Shown in pieces: positions 23,106-30,292 of a stretch of DNA of 30,292 bases. A program made the translations under genes and the position numbers. A model generated the notes under the pieces. That model did no database searches. It saw nothing but the letters and a program-made list of their open reading frames with translations, and was not told where the DNA came from. Position 1 is the first letter of the stretch, and every line of letters begins with the position of its first letter. The stretch is from Nitrososphaerota archaeon (GTDB lineage: Archaea; Thermoproteota; Nitrososphaeria; Nitrososphaerales; UBA57), in contig JACPBJ010000011.1 of the NCBI GenBank assembly GCA_016180375.1, positions 1 to 30,292 of the forward strand, read 5' to 3'.

Positions 23106-23390
23106 ATGCCGAAGAAGCCGGAGCGAGTGGTAGTTACTGTCATGGGACAGGACAGAGTGGGAATCGTAGCTGGCATCTCGCAGACATTGGCAGAGCACGG
23201 CGTCAATATCGTTGATCTGACCTCGACAGAAATGCGCGGTCTCTTCATAATGATAATGTTGGTAGACACTGCTAACTCAAAGAAGCCATTAAGCAAATTG
23301 CAGGAAGTGCTAAAGGAGAAGGGGAAGGCGCTTGGCGTGCAGGTCATGGCTCAGCACGAAGATGTCTTCAGGTACATGCACAGAATCTAA
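23106..23390 (+). CDS. ACT-domain regulatory protein, UPF0237 family
   Basis: A 94-residue single ACT domain: RVVVTVMGQDRVGIVAGISQ (strand, ligand loop and helix) followed by HGVNIVDLTSTEMRGLFIMIMLVD and the closing GVQVMAQHEDVFRYMHRI, which is the UPF0237 (COG3830) form. ACT domains bind amino acids, commonly at dimer interfaces. In many bacteria and archaea this gene lies directly beside a UPF0210/DUF711 gene. Here that partner is at 24362, with an unrelated gene on the opposite strand between. ATG 23106 is favoured over GTG 23097 by its spacing from the TATA element. Confidence 0.9.
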   Translation: MPKKPERVVVTVMGQDRVGIVAGISQTLAEHGVNIVDLTSTEMRGLFIMIMLVDTANSKKPLSKLQEVLKEKGKALGVQVMAQHEDVFRYMHRI

Positions 23391-23410
23391 AAGTGGGAAT
23401 CTCTCTACTA

Positions 23411-24187
23411 TTACAGTCTTTTCTGATTTATTTCGTCCCACTGGTTGTCCAGAATTGCTGAGACTACTTTGCCCTGCACCACTTTGACGACTACTGTATG
23501 CTTTGTAATGACCTGAGCCAATGCTTGCCCTGTTCTGTCGCCGTATCCTGCATGCCTAGACTCGAATATCATTGTAACAACGTATTGGGGAGGAAAACTC
23601 TCAAGAATCTTAGTATCTACGATGTTAAGCGTATCCAGCACACCATCGAACTTGAACGTAGATGCCTGAATTATGAAGTCCTTGGCTATCTCCTCGGCCT
23701 TCTTGCCTTCTTCTGTCTCTTGGCTTCTGCCTGCAAACTGAGGGCCTACTACATCGTTTAGTGCATTGATAATGGTAGAATCTTTTCCTACGTACAGTAC
23801 TATTATCTTGCCGATCTTGTAAAAGTGTGGCGACTCAACCCAGCTGATCATCGAGTTTCTTACACTGCCACCATCAGGAGATACTTTTGATGCTTCATCA
23901 TTCATTGATGCTTCGCTAGCATATTCGTAGACCTGCAACTTTTGGCCGTTGACATCTATTACCTGCGCTTCGATCGCGAAGAAGGGTTGGGAGAGTTTTC
24001 CAGAAGGCTCAACCTTCAGTCCCTTCGCTCTTAGAGCATCTACAAGGCTGACATAGTCTTTGACAGGGCCGCCATGTGAAACCGGAGGTTGAGGTGGCGA
24101 ACTCTGGAGAGATGACATGTAGGTGGCTGCACCTATTACGACGAATGCCGCTGCTATAGCGACAAATGCTATCTGTATGATTTTCAT
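23411..24187 (-). CDS. Membrane-anchored extracytoplasmic protein, unknown function
   Basis: A 258-residue protein I do not recognise. Residues 4-23 form a single hydrophobic segment (IQIAFVAIAAAFVVIGAATY), followed by a proline/serine linker, so it is probably anchored in the membrane with the rest outside. No lipobox cysteine follows. The outer part seems to have two pieces: about 45-150 with strands such as FFAIEAQVIDVNGQKLQVYEY and KIGKIIVLYVGKD, and about 165-250 with ILESFPPQYVVTMIFESRHAG and HTVVVKVVQGKVVSAILDNQ. The second resembles small secreted domains that read as beta-sheet. A strong Shine-Dalgarno (AAGGAG) precedes the start. It sits between the UPF0237 and UPF0210 genes on the opposite strand. 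Confidence 0.8.
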   Translation of the reverse strand: MKIIQIAFVAIAAAFVVIGAATYMSSLQSSPPQPPVSHGGPVKDYVSLVDALRAKGLKVEPSGKLSQPFFAIEAQVIDVNGQKLQVYEYASEASMNDEASKVSPDGGSVRNSMISWVESPHFYKIGKIIVLYVGKDSTIINALNDVVGPQFAGRSQETEEGKKAEEIAKDFIIQASTFKFDGVLDTLNIVDTKILESFPPQYVVTMIFESRHAGYGDRTGQALAQVITKHTVVVKVVQGKVVSAILDNQWDEINQKRL

Positions 24188-24286
24188 TTTCTATCTCTCC
24201 TTATGATGATAAGCACTTTAATCAGAATACCGGTTGAAACACTTGTTCAAGTTCGTAGAACAGCGCACCCTCAATAAGCATGACGA

Positions 24287-24308
24287 ATTTCCCATTGCAA
24301 TGGGAAAT
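24287..24308. promoter_or_regulatory. Perfect 22-bp palindrome upstream of UPF0210 gene
   Basis: The half site ATTTCCCATTG is followed immediately by its exact reverse complement. The palindrome has no spacer, lies 53 nt upstream of the UPF0210 ATG and 99 nt upstream of the divergent membrane-protein start. It is the longest perfect dyad I found in the window and suits a dimeric regulator of one or both genes. Confidence 0.65.
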
Positions 24309-24361
24309 GATATCAGGTAATATCCAAATTCTTTTCTGTAGCCGTAGTTGGGCTAGATGCC

Positions 24362-25744
24362 ATGTTCTCCACCGAAGAGGTAATTGAAACTTTTGAGATG
24401 ATTTCATTAAGTCATCTCAATGTAAGAACCGTAACTCTTGGGATAAACCTGCTCGATTGCGCAGATTCTAACATTAAAAAGATGAAAGAGAAAGTCTATA
24501 ACAAGATCGTTTCAACTGCTGGAAACCTTGTAAAAGAAGCGGGGCTTGTTGAACGCAAATACGGAATTCCAATAGTGCACAAAAGGATAGCCGTAACTCC
24601 GATTTCCCTGCTTTTGGAATCTGCCATTAGAGGGGTGGCAAGGAAAAGCGCTGTTGCAAGATCCATAGAGATTGCAGAGGTTCTGGATAAAGCGGCAAAA
24701 GATGTTCGCATAGATTTTATTGGAGGCTATGGCGCTCTCGTTCAGAAGGGCTTTACAAAGGGAGATACAGTCCTCATAGATTCCATTCCAGAAGCATTGG
24801 CAAGTACAGAACGCGTCTGCTCCTGCGTGAATATTGCAGGCACCAAAGCAGGCATCAATGTGGATGCTGCACTAAAGATGGGAAGTGTGGTAAAGCAGAC
24901 CGCGATTAAAACGAAAGATAGGTCAGGAATAGGCTGCGCAAAACTTGTATGCTTCTCAAATGCTCCAGAGGATAATCCTTTCATGGCTGGTGCATTTCAC
25001 GGTCCGGGAGAATCGGAGAATACTATCAACGTAGGCATCAGCGGGCCAGGTGTAATAAGAAACATAGTCGAAAAGAGCCCAAAGACAGATTTTAGAGCCC
25101 TTGCAGAACTCATTAAGAGAGCCGCGTTCAAGATAACAAGGGCAGGGGAGCTGATAGGTCAGGAAGTTGCAAAGAGCCTAAATGTGAAATTCGGCATAGT
25201 TGATCTTTCTCTCGCTCCGACTCCTGAAAAAGGCGACAGCATAGCAAATATCATCGAGGAAATGGGAGTCGAATATTGCGGTGCTCCTGGTTCAACGGCA
25301 GCTTTGATGCTGCTGACTGATGCGGTGAAGAAGGGAGGGAGCATGGCAACTTCGTTTGTTGGAGGGATAAGCGGAGCATTCATCCCGGTCAGCGAAGATG
25401 CTGGCATGGTGAACGCTGCAAAGAAAGGCGCGCTTACGCTGGAGAAACTCGAAGCCATGACATCAGTATGCTCTGCAGGGCTTGACATGATAGCTATACC
25501 TGGCAATACCAGCACCGAGACTATCGCAGCGATAATCCTTGACGTTATGGCCATAGGCGTTATCAACAATAAAGCCCTTGGTGTGAGACTGATTCCTGTC
25601 CCGGGTAAGAAAACAGGCGATGCAGTTCAGTTTGGAGGGTTGTTTGGAAGAACTGTAGTGATGCCTGTAAGCAAGTTTTCATCAAACAACTTCGTGAAAA
25701 GAGGAGGGCATATACCGTCTCCTCTTGCCAGCCTCAGGAACTAG
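24362..25744 (+). CDS. UPF0210/DUF711 family protein
   Basis: A 460-residue protein of the DUF711 (PFL-like) family, which has a glycyl-radical/ATC-type barrel fold in solved members but no firmly known reaction. Family blocks include TVTLGINLLDC near the start, GIPIVHKRIAVTPISLLLE, GGYGALVQKGFTKGD, GFHGPGE-like GAFHGPGESENTINVGISGPGV and the ending GDAVQFGGLFGRTVVMPV. Length is normal (about 450). It usually accompanies the ACT protein UPF0237, which is 0.97 kb upstream here, so a shared amino-acid-related role is likely. A 22-bp palindrome lies 53 nt upstream. Confidence 0.92.
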   Translation: MFSTEEVIETFEMISLSHLNVRTVTLGINLLDCADSNIKKMKEKVYNKIVSTAGNLVKEAGLVERKYGIPIVHKRIAVTPISLLLESAIRGVARKSAVARSIEIAEVLDKAAKDVRIDFIGGYGALVQKGFTKGDTVLIDSIPEALASTERVCSCVNIAGTKAGINVDAALKMGSVVKQTAIKTKDRSGIGCAKLVCFSNAPEDNPFMAGAFHGPGESENTINVGISGPGVIRNIVEKSPKTDFRALAELIKRAAFKITRAGELIGQEVAKSLNVKFGIVDLSLAPTPEKGDSIANIIEEMGVEYCGAPGSTAALMLLTDAVKKGGSMATSFVGGISGAFIPVSEDAGMVNAAKKGALTLEKLEAMTSVCSAGLDMIAIPGNTSTETIAAIILDVMAIGVINNKALGVRLIPVPGKKTGDAVQFGGLFGRTVVMPVSKFSSNNFVKRGGHIPSPLASLRN

Positions 25745-26503
25745 CTACTTTTCCTCTATTCTTGGAGCCAGATAGAAGTTTATTCTTCCTCCGGTTTCGC
25801 CTAGCGCAAATTCCATCTTAAGAGGCATCTTGCTCGAATATTCGCAAACAACCTTTTCGGTTGCTCCTCCTGCTGCTTTGACTATGTTCAGAAGATATTG
25901 CAGGCTGTAGGTTGCCTTGCTTTCCTTGCCAACCTCCATAGATTCCAGAGCGTCATTGCCCTTCTCAATTGGTATGGATGCAGAGCCAGAATCGCTTTTA
26001 CCCGTGAAAATTATCTTGTCCTTCGTTGCTTCAAGCGTGATATGGTCAGAAATTGTCTGAACATCGTTCAGTATTTCTTCGAATGCTGACTCTTTGAGAA
26101 CCATCTTCGAATCAAATGAGAGTTTTGGAAGCGGAGTGGGCGAGTAGGTGCTCTCTATCAAGTGGATTTGAAACTCCCTCTTGTAACCATTCTGGAACTT
26201 CAGGGTAAGCATGTCGTCATCTCCAGCCTGTATTGTGACGCTGTCCTTTGGACCAGCCCTGCGCAGCAATTTGACAAAGTCTTCAACCCTTACCGTCAGT
26301 TTGTGCTGCTTATCACAGTCGTATTTCTCGAACCCTGCATTAGGCCATGTAAGATCTATAAGAGCTACATGAGAAGGATCCATGGCTCTGAAAGTAATCC
26401 CTTCAGCAGTGCCTTCGAAACTTGCCTCTTCTACCAAACTCTGAATCGTCTGGGCAACTATCTTCCATTCATTCGGTGTCTTAGTTTTCGCTACGAATAC
26501 CAA
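25745..26503 (-). CDS. pcn: DNA polymerase sliding clamp (PCNA)
   Basis: A 252-residue clamp protein that encircles DNA as a trimer and tethers polymerases, ligase and nucleases. Typical blocks are TIQSLVEEASFEGTAEGITF, the central-loop MDPSHVALIDL, the interdomain region IESTYSPTPLPKLSF and a C-terminal LAPRIEEK tail. Two similar domains span about residues 1-120 and 128-250. The start is a TTG at 26503. A single PCNA is seen; crenarchaea often have several, but other copies may lie outside the window. It follows the TFS gene by 47 nt on the same strand. Confidence 0.97.
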   Translation of the reverse strand: MVFVAKTKTPNEWKIVAQTIQSLVEEASFEGTAEGITFRAMDPSHVALIDLTWPNAGFEKYDCDKQHKLTVRVEDFVKLLRRAGPKDSVTIQAGDDDMLTLKFQNGYKREFQIHLIESTYSPTPLPKLSFDSKMVLKESAFEEILNDVQTISDHITLEATKDKIIFTGKSDSGSASIPIEKGNDALESMEVGKESKATYSLQYLLNIVKAAGGATEKVVCEYSSKMPLKMEFALGETGGRINFYLAPRIEEK

Positions 26504-26550
26504 AGCAGAACCCGGCGTCCCCTGAACTTAACAGATGTTTTAACCTTTCT

Positions 26551-26898
26551 TTACGAATACTGACGCCACGTATGGCTACAATTGGTGCATCTATAGAATT
26601 GGGTTGGAGGTTCGTCTCCAGCTCTAGTCTGGAGCAGCCACCATCCCGCTTCTTTATTTCCGCACTTGGGGCATTCGATTTTTATTGTGGGAAGAGTCTT
26701 GATCTTTTCATCTTCCTTGGAAACTATCTTGATGGACCGCTTTGGAGGTTCTGCCTGCTGTCTCATGACCTTGGCAACGGACTTTTTGTCTTTAAGGACG
26801 AAACTGCAATTGTCACATACAAGAACTACTGTTGTCTTGCCTCCATGAGTTTGGGGTTTCGCTCTCAGCTTTGAACCGCATTTATCACAGAACCTCAT
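26551..26898 (-). CDS. tfs: Transcription factor S (TFS)
   Basis: A 115-residue archaeal TFIIS/RPB9-like factor that rescues backtracked RNA polymerase by stimulating RNA cleavage. The N-terminal zinc ribbon uses C4, C7, C28 and C31, and the C-terminal one C76, C79, C104 and C107. The catalytic loop is TRAGDEPPTQF with D95 and E96, matching the acidic pair needed for cleavage, so it should be active rather than a TFS paralog lacking it. A TTATAT-like TATA box lies about 50-60 nt upstream. It sits between rpoL and pcn on the same strand. Confidence 0.95.
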   Translation of the reverse strand: MRFCDKCGSKLRAKPQTHGGKTTVVLVCDNCSFVLKDKKSVAKVMRQQAEPPKRSIKIVSKEDEKIKTLPTIKIECPKCGNKEAGWWLLQTRAGDEPPTQFYRCTNCSHTWRQYS

Positions 26899-26969
26899 AA
26901 GATCACGTGAAATTTGAATACTGCAACAACAGGCGCCAAAGGGATGTAATATAAGAATTGTGAGGAGAT

Positions 26970-27263
26970 TTACTCTGCGGTTTTCAGCGCCTTGTTGATC
27001 TCTGTTGAAATCTTCTTGGCTAGATTGGCTGCTTCCTCGCTCCCTTCGACAAAAGCCTTTACCGGGTCTCCTTTCTTCGTCTGAAGTCTTATCACAGATT
27101 TCTTTATCAAAGGATGATAAGGAGCGACTCCCGCGAAGACCACGTTCTCATTCTGCAATAGATGCTTGTGCACAACATGCGCTATGGCAATATCCTCGTC
27201 TTCCACTTCTATCATAATATCCTTTTCACTTACGTTGGTAACCTTTAGTTGCAAGGGTTTCAC
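26970..27263 (-). CDS. rpoL: DNA-directed RNA polymerase subunit L
   Basis: A 97-residue RPB11/AC19-like subunit that pairs with subunit D to nucleate RNA polymerase assembly. The hallmark is VVFAGVAPYHPLIKKSVIRL, followed by a C-terminal helix (EEAANLAKKISTEINKAL) that forms the D-L interface. Length matches archaeal RpoL (about 90-100). It lies 31 nt from pheA and 71 nt from tfs on the same strand. Confidence 0.95.
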   Translation of the reverse strand: MKPLQLKVTNVSEKDIMIEVEDEDIAIAHVVHKHLLQNENVVFAGVAPYHPLIKKSVIRLQTKKGDPVKAFVEGSEEAANLAKKISTEINKALKTAE

Positions 27264-27294
27264 TCAAATAGCGGTACTAAAAAGGCATTTCGCA

Positions 27295-28128
27295 TCACTT
27301 TGCCTTCGGATACGAGCCTAGAACCTTGACAAACTGGCATTTGTTAGAAACGGTTTCAATAACATCTTGGCAGACCTTGTCTGTTCGATGCCCCTCAAAG
27401 TCCAGATAGAAGTAATACTCCCACGCCTTCTGCCTTGTAGGTCTTGACTCTATCTTGGTAAGGTTGATCTTCCGGTCTGCAAATTCCTTCAGGACGCTGT
27501 AAAGCGAACCAGGTACGTGCGGCGCTGAGAAGATTATCGAGGTTTTGTCATCCCCGGTAGGCTCTGCATCCTTTTCTGAAAGAAGGAAAAATCGCGTGTA
27601 ATTGTTCTTGTTGTCTTCGATTCCTTTTTCAAGTATCCTCATCGAATAAACCTCTGCGGCATACTCGCTTGCTATCGCAGCAGCATCCCTGAGGTTCTGC
27701 TCTTTCAAAAGCTTCACGCTGCCAGCCGTATCATAAGTGGACAGGGTTCGAAAACCATGATTCTGCAGGTAGGTTCTGCACTGCGCCAGTGCTTGAGGAT
27801 GAGAATACACGAGTTTTACTTCATCCATCGGTACGCTGGGCAAAGAAATAAGGCAGTGAACAACTCTCAGATTCAGTTCTTTGCAGACCTTCAGATTAGA
27901 CTTCAGCAGGAGGTCATAAGTTTCAGTGACGCTTCCTTCGGTGGAGTTCTCTATAGGCACTACGGCATAATCGACCTGATGCTTCTCAAGCGCATTGAAG
28001 ACCTCTGGGAGCATTCTGTAAGGTTTTGCTTCGGCGTCCTTGCCAAATAATTTGTAGACTGCAACTTCGCTGTAAGCACCTCTCTCCCCCTGAAAGGCAA
28101 CGGCGATAGGCTTGCGCTTCGATGACAA
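27295..28128 (-). CDS. pheA: Prephenate dehydratase
   Basis: A 277-residue enzyme converting prephenate to phenylpyruvate in phenylalanine synthesis. The catalytic domain (about 1-185) shows AFQGERGAYSEVAV, VVPIENSTEGSVTETYDLLL and the active-site block NYTRFFLLS with the key threonine. The ACT regulatory domain (about 195-275) carries GSLYSVLKEFADRKINLTKI and the ESRP motif for phenylalanine feedback inhibition. No chorismate mutase part is fused. It is 9 nt downstream of ilvE, so the two amino-acid genes are likely cotranscribed. Confidence 0.96.
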   Translation of the reverse strand: MSSKRKPIAVAFQGERGAYSEVAVYKLFGKDAEAKPYRMLPEVFNALEKHQVDYAVVPIENSTEGSVTETYDLLLKSNLKVCKELNLRVVHCLISLPSVPMDEVKLVYSHPQALAQCRTYLQNHGFRTLSTYDTAGSVKLLKEQNLRDAAAIASEYAAEVYSMRILEKGIEDNKNNYTRFFLLSEKDAEPTGDDKTSIIFSAPHVPGSLYSVLKEFADRKINLTKIESRPTRQKAWEYYFYLDFEGHRTDKVCQDVIETVSNKCQFVKVLGSYPKAK

Positions 28129-28137
28129 TTTTCTACC

Positions 28138-29052
28138 TTAGTATATTGGCGTGGCCCAATCTTTATGGTGTTTGTCTTCTCCTACAACAGCTTTGAGGTA
28201 AGCGTCTCTAACCCTCTTCGTAGTCTTACCCATAGAGCCATTTCCAATGGTCCTTCTGTCTATCTCAACGATTGCAATAACCTCTGCAGCGGTTCCAGTG
28301 AATAAGACCTCGTCAGCTGTGTACAGTTCGGTTCTGGATATGTCCCTCTCTACAACTTCCACCTCCAAATCCTTCGAAAGCTGCATTACAGAGTCTCTGG
28401 TAATTCCTTCGAGGATCGAAGAGGCGGCTGATGGTGTGTACATCTTTCCATCTTTAACCATGAAGATATTCTCTCCGGTGCCTTCGCTAACAAAGCCTCT
28501 TTGATCAAGCAGAATTGCATCATCGTAACCATTTCTCAAAGCGTCGAGTTTTGCTAATACTGAATTGATGTAATTGCCGGTAGCCTTGGCTTGAGGGGGT
28601 GTTGACTGATCGCTTATTCTCCTCCACGATGAAACTCCGACCTTCAGCTCGGGCTTGTCGAAGTATTTGCCATACGAGAAGGCCGCAATGGCAGACTGTA
28701 TGGGGAAACCTGTCCAGTTCAGCCCTATCCCCCCATAGCCAACAAATATTATCGGTCTGATGTAGGCTGAGGTCTTTATCTTGTTGATCTTCAAAGTTTC
28801 AATTACGGCGTTGACCAATTCCTTTGTTGAATGCTGCACATTCATGTAGTAAATCTTGGCCGAGTTCATGAGCCTCCTGATGTGATCTTCAAGCCTGAAA
28901 ACTAGCAAATTATGATCAGATGGATATGCTCGTAGCCCTTCAAAGACACCTGTTCCATAATGCAATCCATGAGTCAGTATTGGAACCTTCGCCTCACTCC
29001 ATTTTACAAACTTTCCATCGAGCCAGATGTATTCAGCTTCTTGAAACGGCAT
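28138..29052 (-). CDS. ilvE: Branched-chain amino acid aminotransferase
   Basis: A 304-residue fold-type IV PLP enzyme that transfers amino groups between glutamate and branched-chain keto acids. Catalytic lysine K156 lies in PPQAKATGNYINSVLAKLDA, and the PLP phosphate loop is in GFVSEGTGENIFMVKDG with ILEGITRDSV after it. The opening GLHYGTGVFEGLRAY and the block IRPIIFVGYGGIG match IlvE. The length is normal. It begins with an ATG at 29052 and leads the ilvE-pheA pair; AT-rich boxes occur about 40-50 nt upstream. Confidence 0.96.
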   Translation of the reverse strand: MPFQEAEYIWLDGKFVKWSEAKVPILTHGLHYGTGVFEGLRAYPSDHNLLVFRLEDHIRRLMNSAKIYYMNVQHSTKELVNAVIETLKINKIKTSAYIRPIIFVGYGGIGLNWTGFPIQSAIAAFSYGKYFDKPELKVGVSSWRRISDQSTPPQAKATGNYINSVLAKLDALRNGYDDAILLDQRGFVSEGTGENIFMVKDGKMYTPSAASSILEGITRDSVMQLSKDLEVEVVERDISRTELYTADEVLFTGTAAEVIAIVEIDRRTIGNGSMGKTTKRVRDAYLKAVVGEDKHHKDWATPIY

Positions 29053-29131
29053 CGAGTTCTATCCTAGCGAGAGTTAGAGGAACCATAAATTAGGGTTTAT
29101 AAGAATATAGACGCTTCTTAGAGGCCTCTTG

Positions 29132-29689
29132 TTACACGCCTCTGAAGTCAGGAGCAAGCATCCTCTCATCGACATAACCGCATTCCTTGCATTTCACTCT
29201 ATCATTAATCCTCACGACGCCTCCACCGCATATGCTGCATACCGTGCTGAGTACACCATCATTGTCGCGCTCCAAAGCCAAATGGATAATAGCGTTCTTT
29301 GTGCTATAGACAGTAGCTCTCATCAGGTCTGCAACCTTTGCAACTGTTATCCTTCGACCTCTTCGTTGCGGATCTTGTCGTGTGGATAGCATGCCTGTAA
29401 AGTTGGCTTCGTTTGGCTTGCCGTTTATTCTCAATATTCTCATATTGATGACATTGGACTGAGCAGATTCGACTACCCCTTCTACAGAATCTCCTTTCGT
29501 TGGCAGGGCTGGCTTCTTGACAGGGCTTTTTACGATGACTTTTCTCTGCTTTAGGTCGAATTCAGCGATTCCAACCGCAGCGGCTCTAACTGAATCACCG
29601 TTGCTATAGGTTCCTTCACCAGGCTCGAACTCCTCGACAACTGCGAGAGCCTCTCCTGGCATGGTCTTTCGTTCTTTCTTTTCACTCAT
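29132..29689 (-). CDS. csl4: Exosome complex RNA-binding protein Csl4
   Basis: A 185-residue cap subunit of the archaeal exosome, which binds RNA and feeds it to the Rrp41-Rrp42 ring for 3'-5' decay. The N-terminal domain is LPGE-like (MPGEALAVVEEFEPGEGTYS, residues 10-29), the S1-like domain is about 65-140 (GDSVEGVVESAQSNVINMRI, VADLMRATVYSTKN) and the C-terminal zinc ribbon uses C151, C154, C167 and C170. The start could be M1 at 29689 or M10; a TATA-like AAATAG about 25 nt upstream favours 29689. Confidence 0.93.
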   Translation of the reverse strand: MSEKKERKTMPGEALAVVEEFEPGEGTYSNGDSVRAAAVGIAEFDLKQRKVIVKSPVKKPALPTKGDSVEGVVESAQSNVINMRILRINGKPNEANFTGMLSTRQDPQRRGRRITVAKVADLMRATVYSTKNAIIHLALERDNDGVLSTVCSICGGGVVRINDRVKCKECGYVDERMLAPDFRGV

Positions 29690-29890
29690 TTCGCATAGGC
29701 ACCTATTTAGTCCCTAATAAGTTATCAGAACCGAACTAGTAGCCCTAAAAGTTCCGACATGCCCCATTCAATAACTCTGATTGCCGATGTCCCTTAAGAT
29801 GCACCAGAACCAGATTCTTAGATGGTTATAGTATACAAATATCAACGTAGAGAATTTTCTATCGAATCTGGAAGCCTAACTAAATCGAAC
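29690..29890. other. 201-nt intergenic region between aRF1 and csl4
   Basis: I see no ORF or RNA gene here. On the minus strand the end next to csl4 holds a likely TATA box (GACTAAATAG). The rest is AT-rich with no clear repeat. Confidence 0.4.
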
Positions 29891-30292
29891 TTACCTGTAC
29901 CTAAGAAGTGCGGCAATGCCTCCAAAACTCTTCAACATCTGGCCCTCTTCAGTCTTCCCCGAAATGACTTCTAGTTTCGCAGCGGTTTCCATCGCCAGTT
30001 CATCGAGTATCTCTATAACATCTCTCTCGGTAATCTCGTAGTCTGTAGAGCCGCACTTGCTTGGCTCGCTTATCAGTCTCTGCTTTTCTGCAATGTAATT
30101 GTCTCTCCTGACAATCTTCTTCTTTACTTCGTCGCACTTTTTGCATGTAGCTTTGATCTCTGTGAGCTCCAAATCCTCCGACGCAAGAATTGTATGCGCC
30201 TTCGACTGCTGAACCGCGTTTGTGACCTCGTTTATACCATAAACAGCAAGCCCATTTTCAGCATTAACCTCTCTCAAGAATTTCTGGACGAG
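29891..30292 (-). CDS. prf1: Peptide chain release factor aRF1, C-terminal part (5' end beyond window)
   Basis: A 134-residue C-terminal fragment that enters from the right edge in an open frame. VQKFLREVNAENGLAVYGI is followed by EVTNAVQQSKAHTILASED and the mini-domain with CKKCDEVKKK, then a helix (VIEILDELAMETAAKLEVIS) and GGIAALLRYR at the end. This is the domain 3 of aRF1, which contacts the partner GTPase during stop-codon release. In many archaeal aRF1s the mini-domain has four cysteines; here the second pair reads SEPSKCGS, with only one cysteine, so a full zinc site may be missing. The stop-codon-reading and GGQ domains are outside the window. Confidence 0.9.
   Translation of the reverse strand, partial: LVQKFLREVNAENGLAVYGINEVTNAVQQSKAHTILASEDLELTEIKATCKKCDEVKKKIVRRDNYIAEKQRLISEPSKCGSTDYEITERDVIEILDELAMETAAKLEVISGKTEEGQMLKSFGGIAALLRYR

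Noticed and set aside
23055..23198. 48-residue N-terminal extension of the methyltransferase
   Set aside because: It overlaps the divergent ACT gene on the other strand and lies upstream of the TATA box that fits ATG 23054.
1..30292. tRNA, rRNA, CRISPR arrays and insertion sequences
   Set aside because: I looked for tRNA T-loop and D-loop blocks, repeated spacers and transposase motifs and saw none; a dedicated RNA search could still find a weak one.

Overview
The window is an archaeal chromosome segment with very high coding density and moderate GC (about 40-45% judged by eye, not computed). The archaeal assignment rests on information-processing genes found only in archaea or eukaryotes: a PCNA sliding clamp, transcription factor TFS, RNA polymerase subunit L, the exosome subunit Csl4 and the C-terminus of release factor aRF1. 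It also rests on TATA boxes placed about 26 nt upstream of start codons (leaderless transcripts) and on frequent GTG/TTG starts. A Thermoproteota/Nitrososphaeria (thaumarchaeal) relative is my best guess, but no gene here settles it and no ammonia-oxidation gene is present.

Layout. 1-1138 (minus): a partial winged-helix regulator and a four-CBS-domain protein whose last CBS domain is broken by a small deletion and frameshift. 1188-4786 (plus): etfB-etfA, a two-CBS-domain protein, a tiny cross-brace zinc protein and glutamate dehydrogenase. 4842-7565 (plus): a SERCA-type Ca2+ ATPase. 7588-8975 (plus): a DPS-like ferritin, then a helix-turn-helix/ferritin-like fusion protein. 8977-11494 (minus): a phosphonate/phosphate-type ABC transporter (phnD-phnC-phnE). 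11637-12564 (minus): a stand-alone ChrB C-terminal domain protein and a Bcp/PrxQ peroxiredoxin. The 382-nt gap upstream of bcp carries three tandem copies of a promoter/operator element that also occurs once upstream of the ferritin gene. 12947-14945 (minus): a zinc alcohol dehydrogenase, a structured intergenic region and a VapC/AbrB toxin-antitoxin pair. 15069-19427 (plus): carA-carB. 19417-23054 (minus): a phosphoserine-phosphatase-like HAD protein, an AbrB-PhoU phosphate regulator and an orphan adenine DNA methyltransferase. 23106-25744: an ACT-domain UPF0237 protein and its usual partner UPF0210/DUF711, separated by an oppositely oriented membrane-anchored protein and a perfect 22-bp palindrome. 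25745-30292 (minus): PCNA, TFS, RpoL, prephenate dehydratase, branched-chain aminotransferase, Csl4 and aRF1 (cut by the window edge).

How it fits together. Most genes are housekeeping: nitrogen and amino-acid metabolism (GDH, CarAB, PheA, IlvE, SerB-like), phosphorus uptake and its control (PhnDCE, AbrB-PhoU) and transcription/replication/RNA decay. The most novel signal is a candidate iron/peroxide stress circuit. The ferritin and peroxiredoxin genes lie about 5 kb apart on opposite strands, yet share an unusual promoter element: a TATA box, 5-7 nt, then a C-rich arm, a partly conserved centre and a G-rich arm that straddles the predicted start site. A possible regulator, a DNA-binding domain fused to a ferritin-like domain, sits directly downstream of the ferritin gene. 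No tRNA, rRNA, CRISPR array or insertion sequence was recognised.
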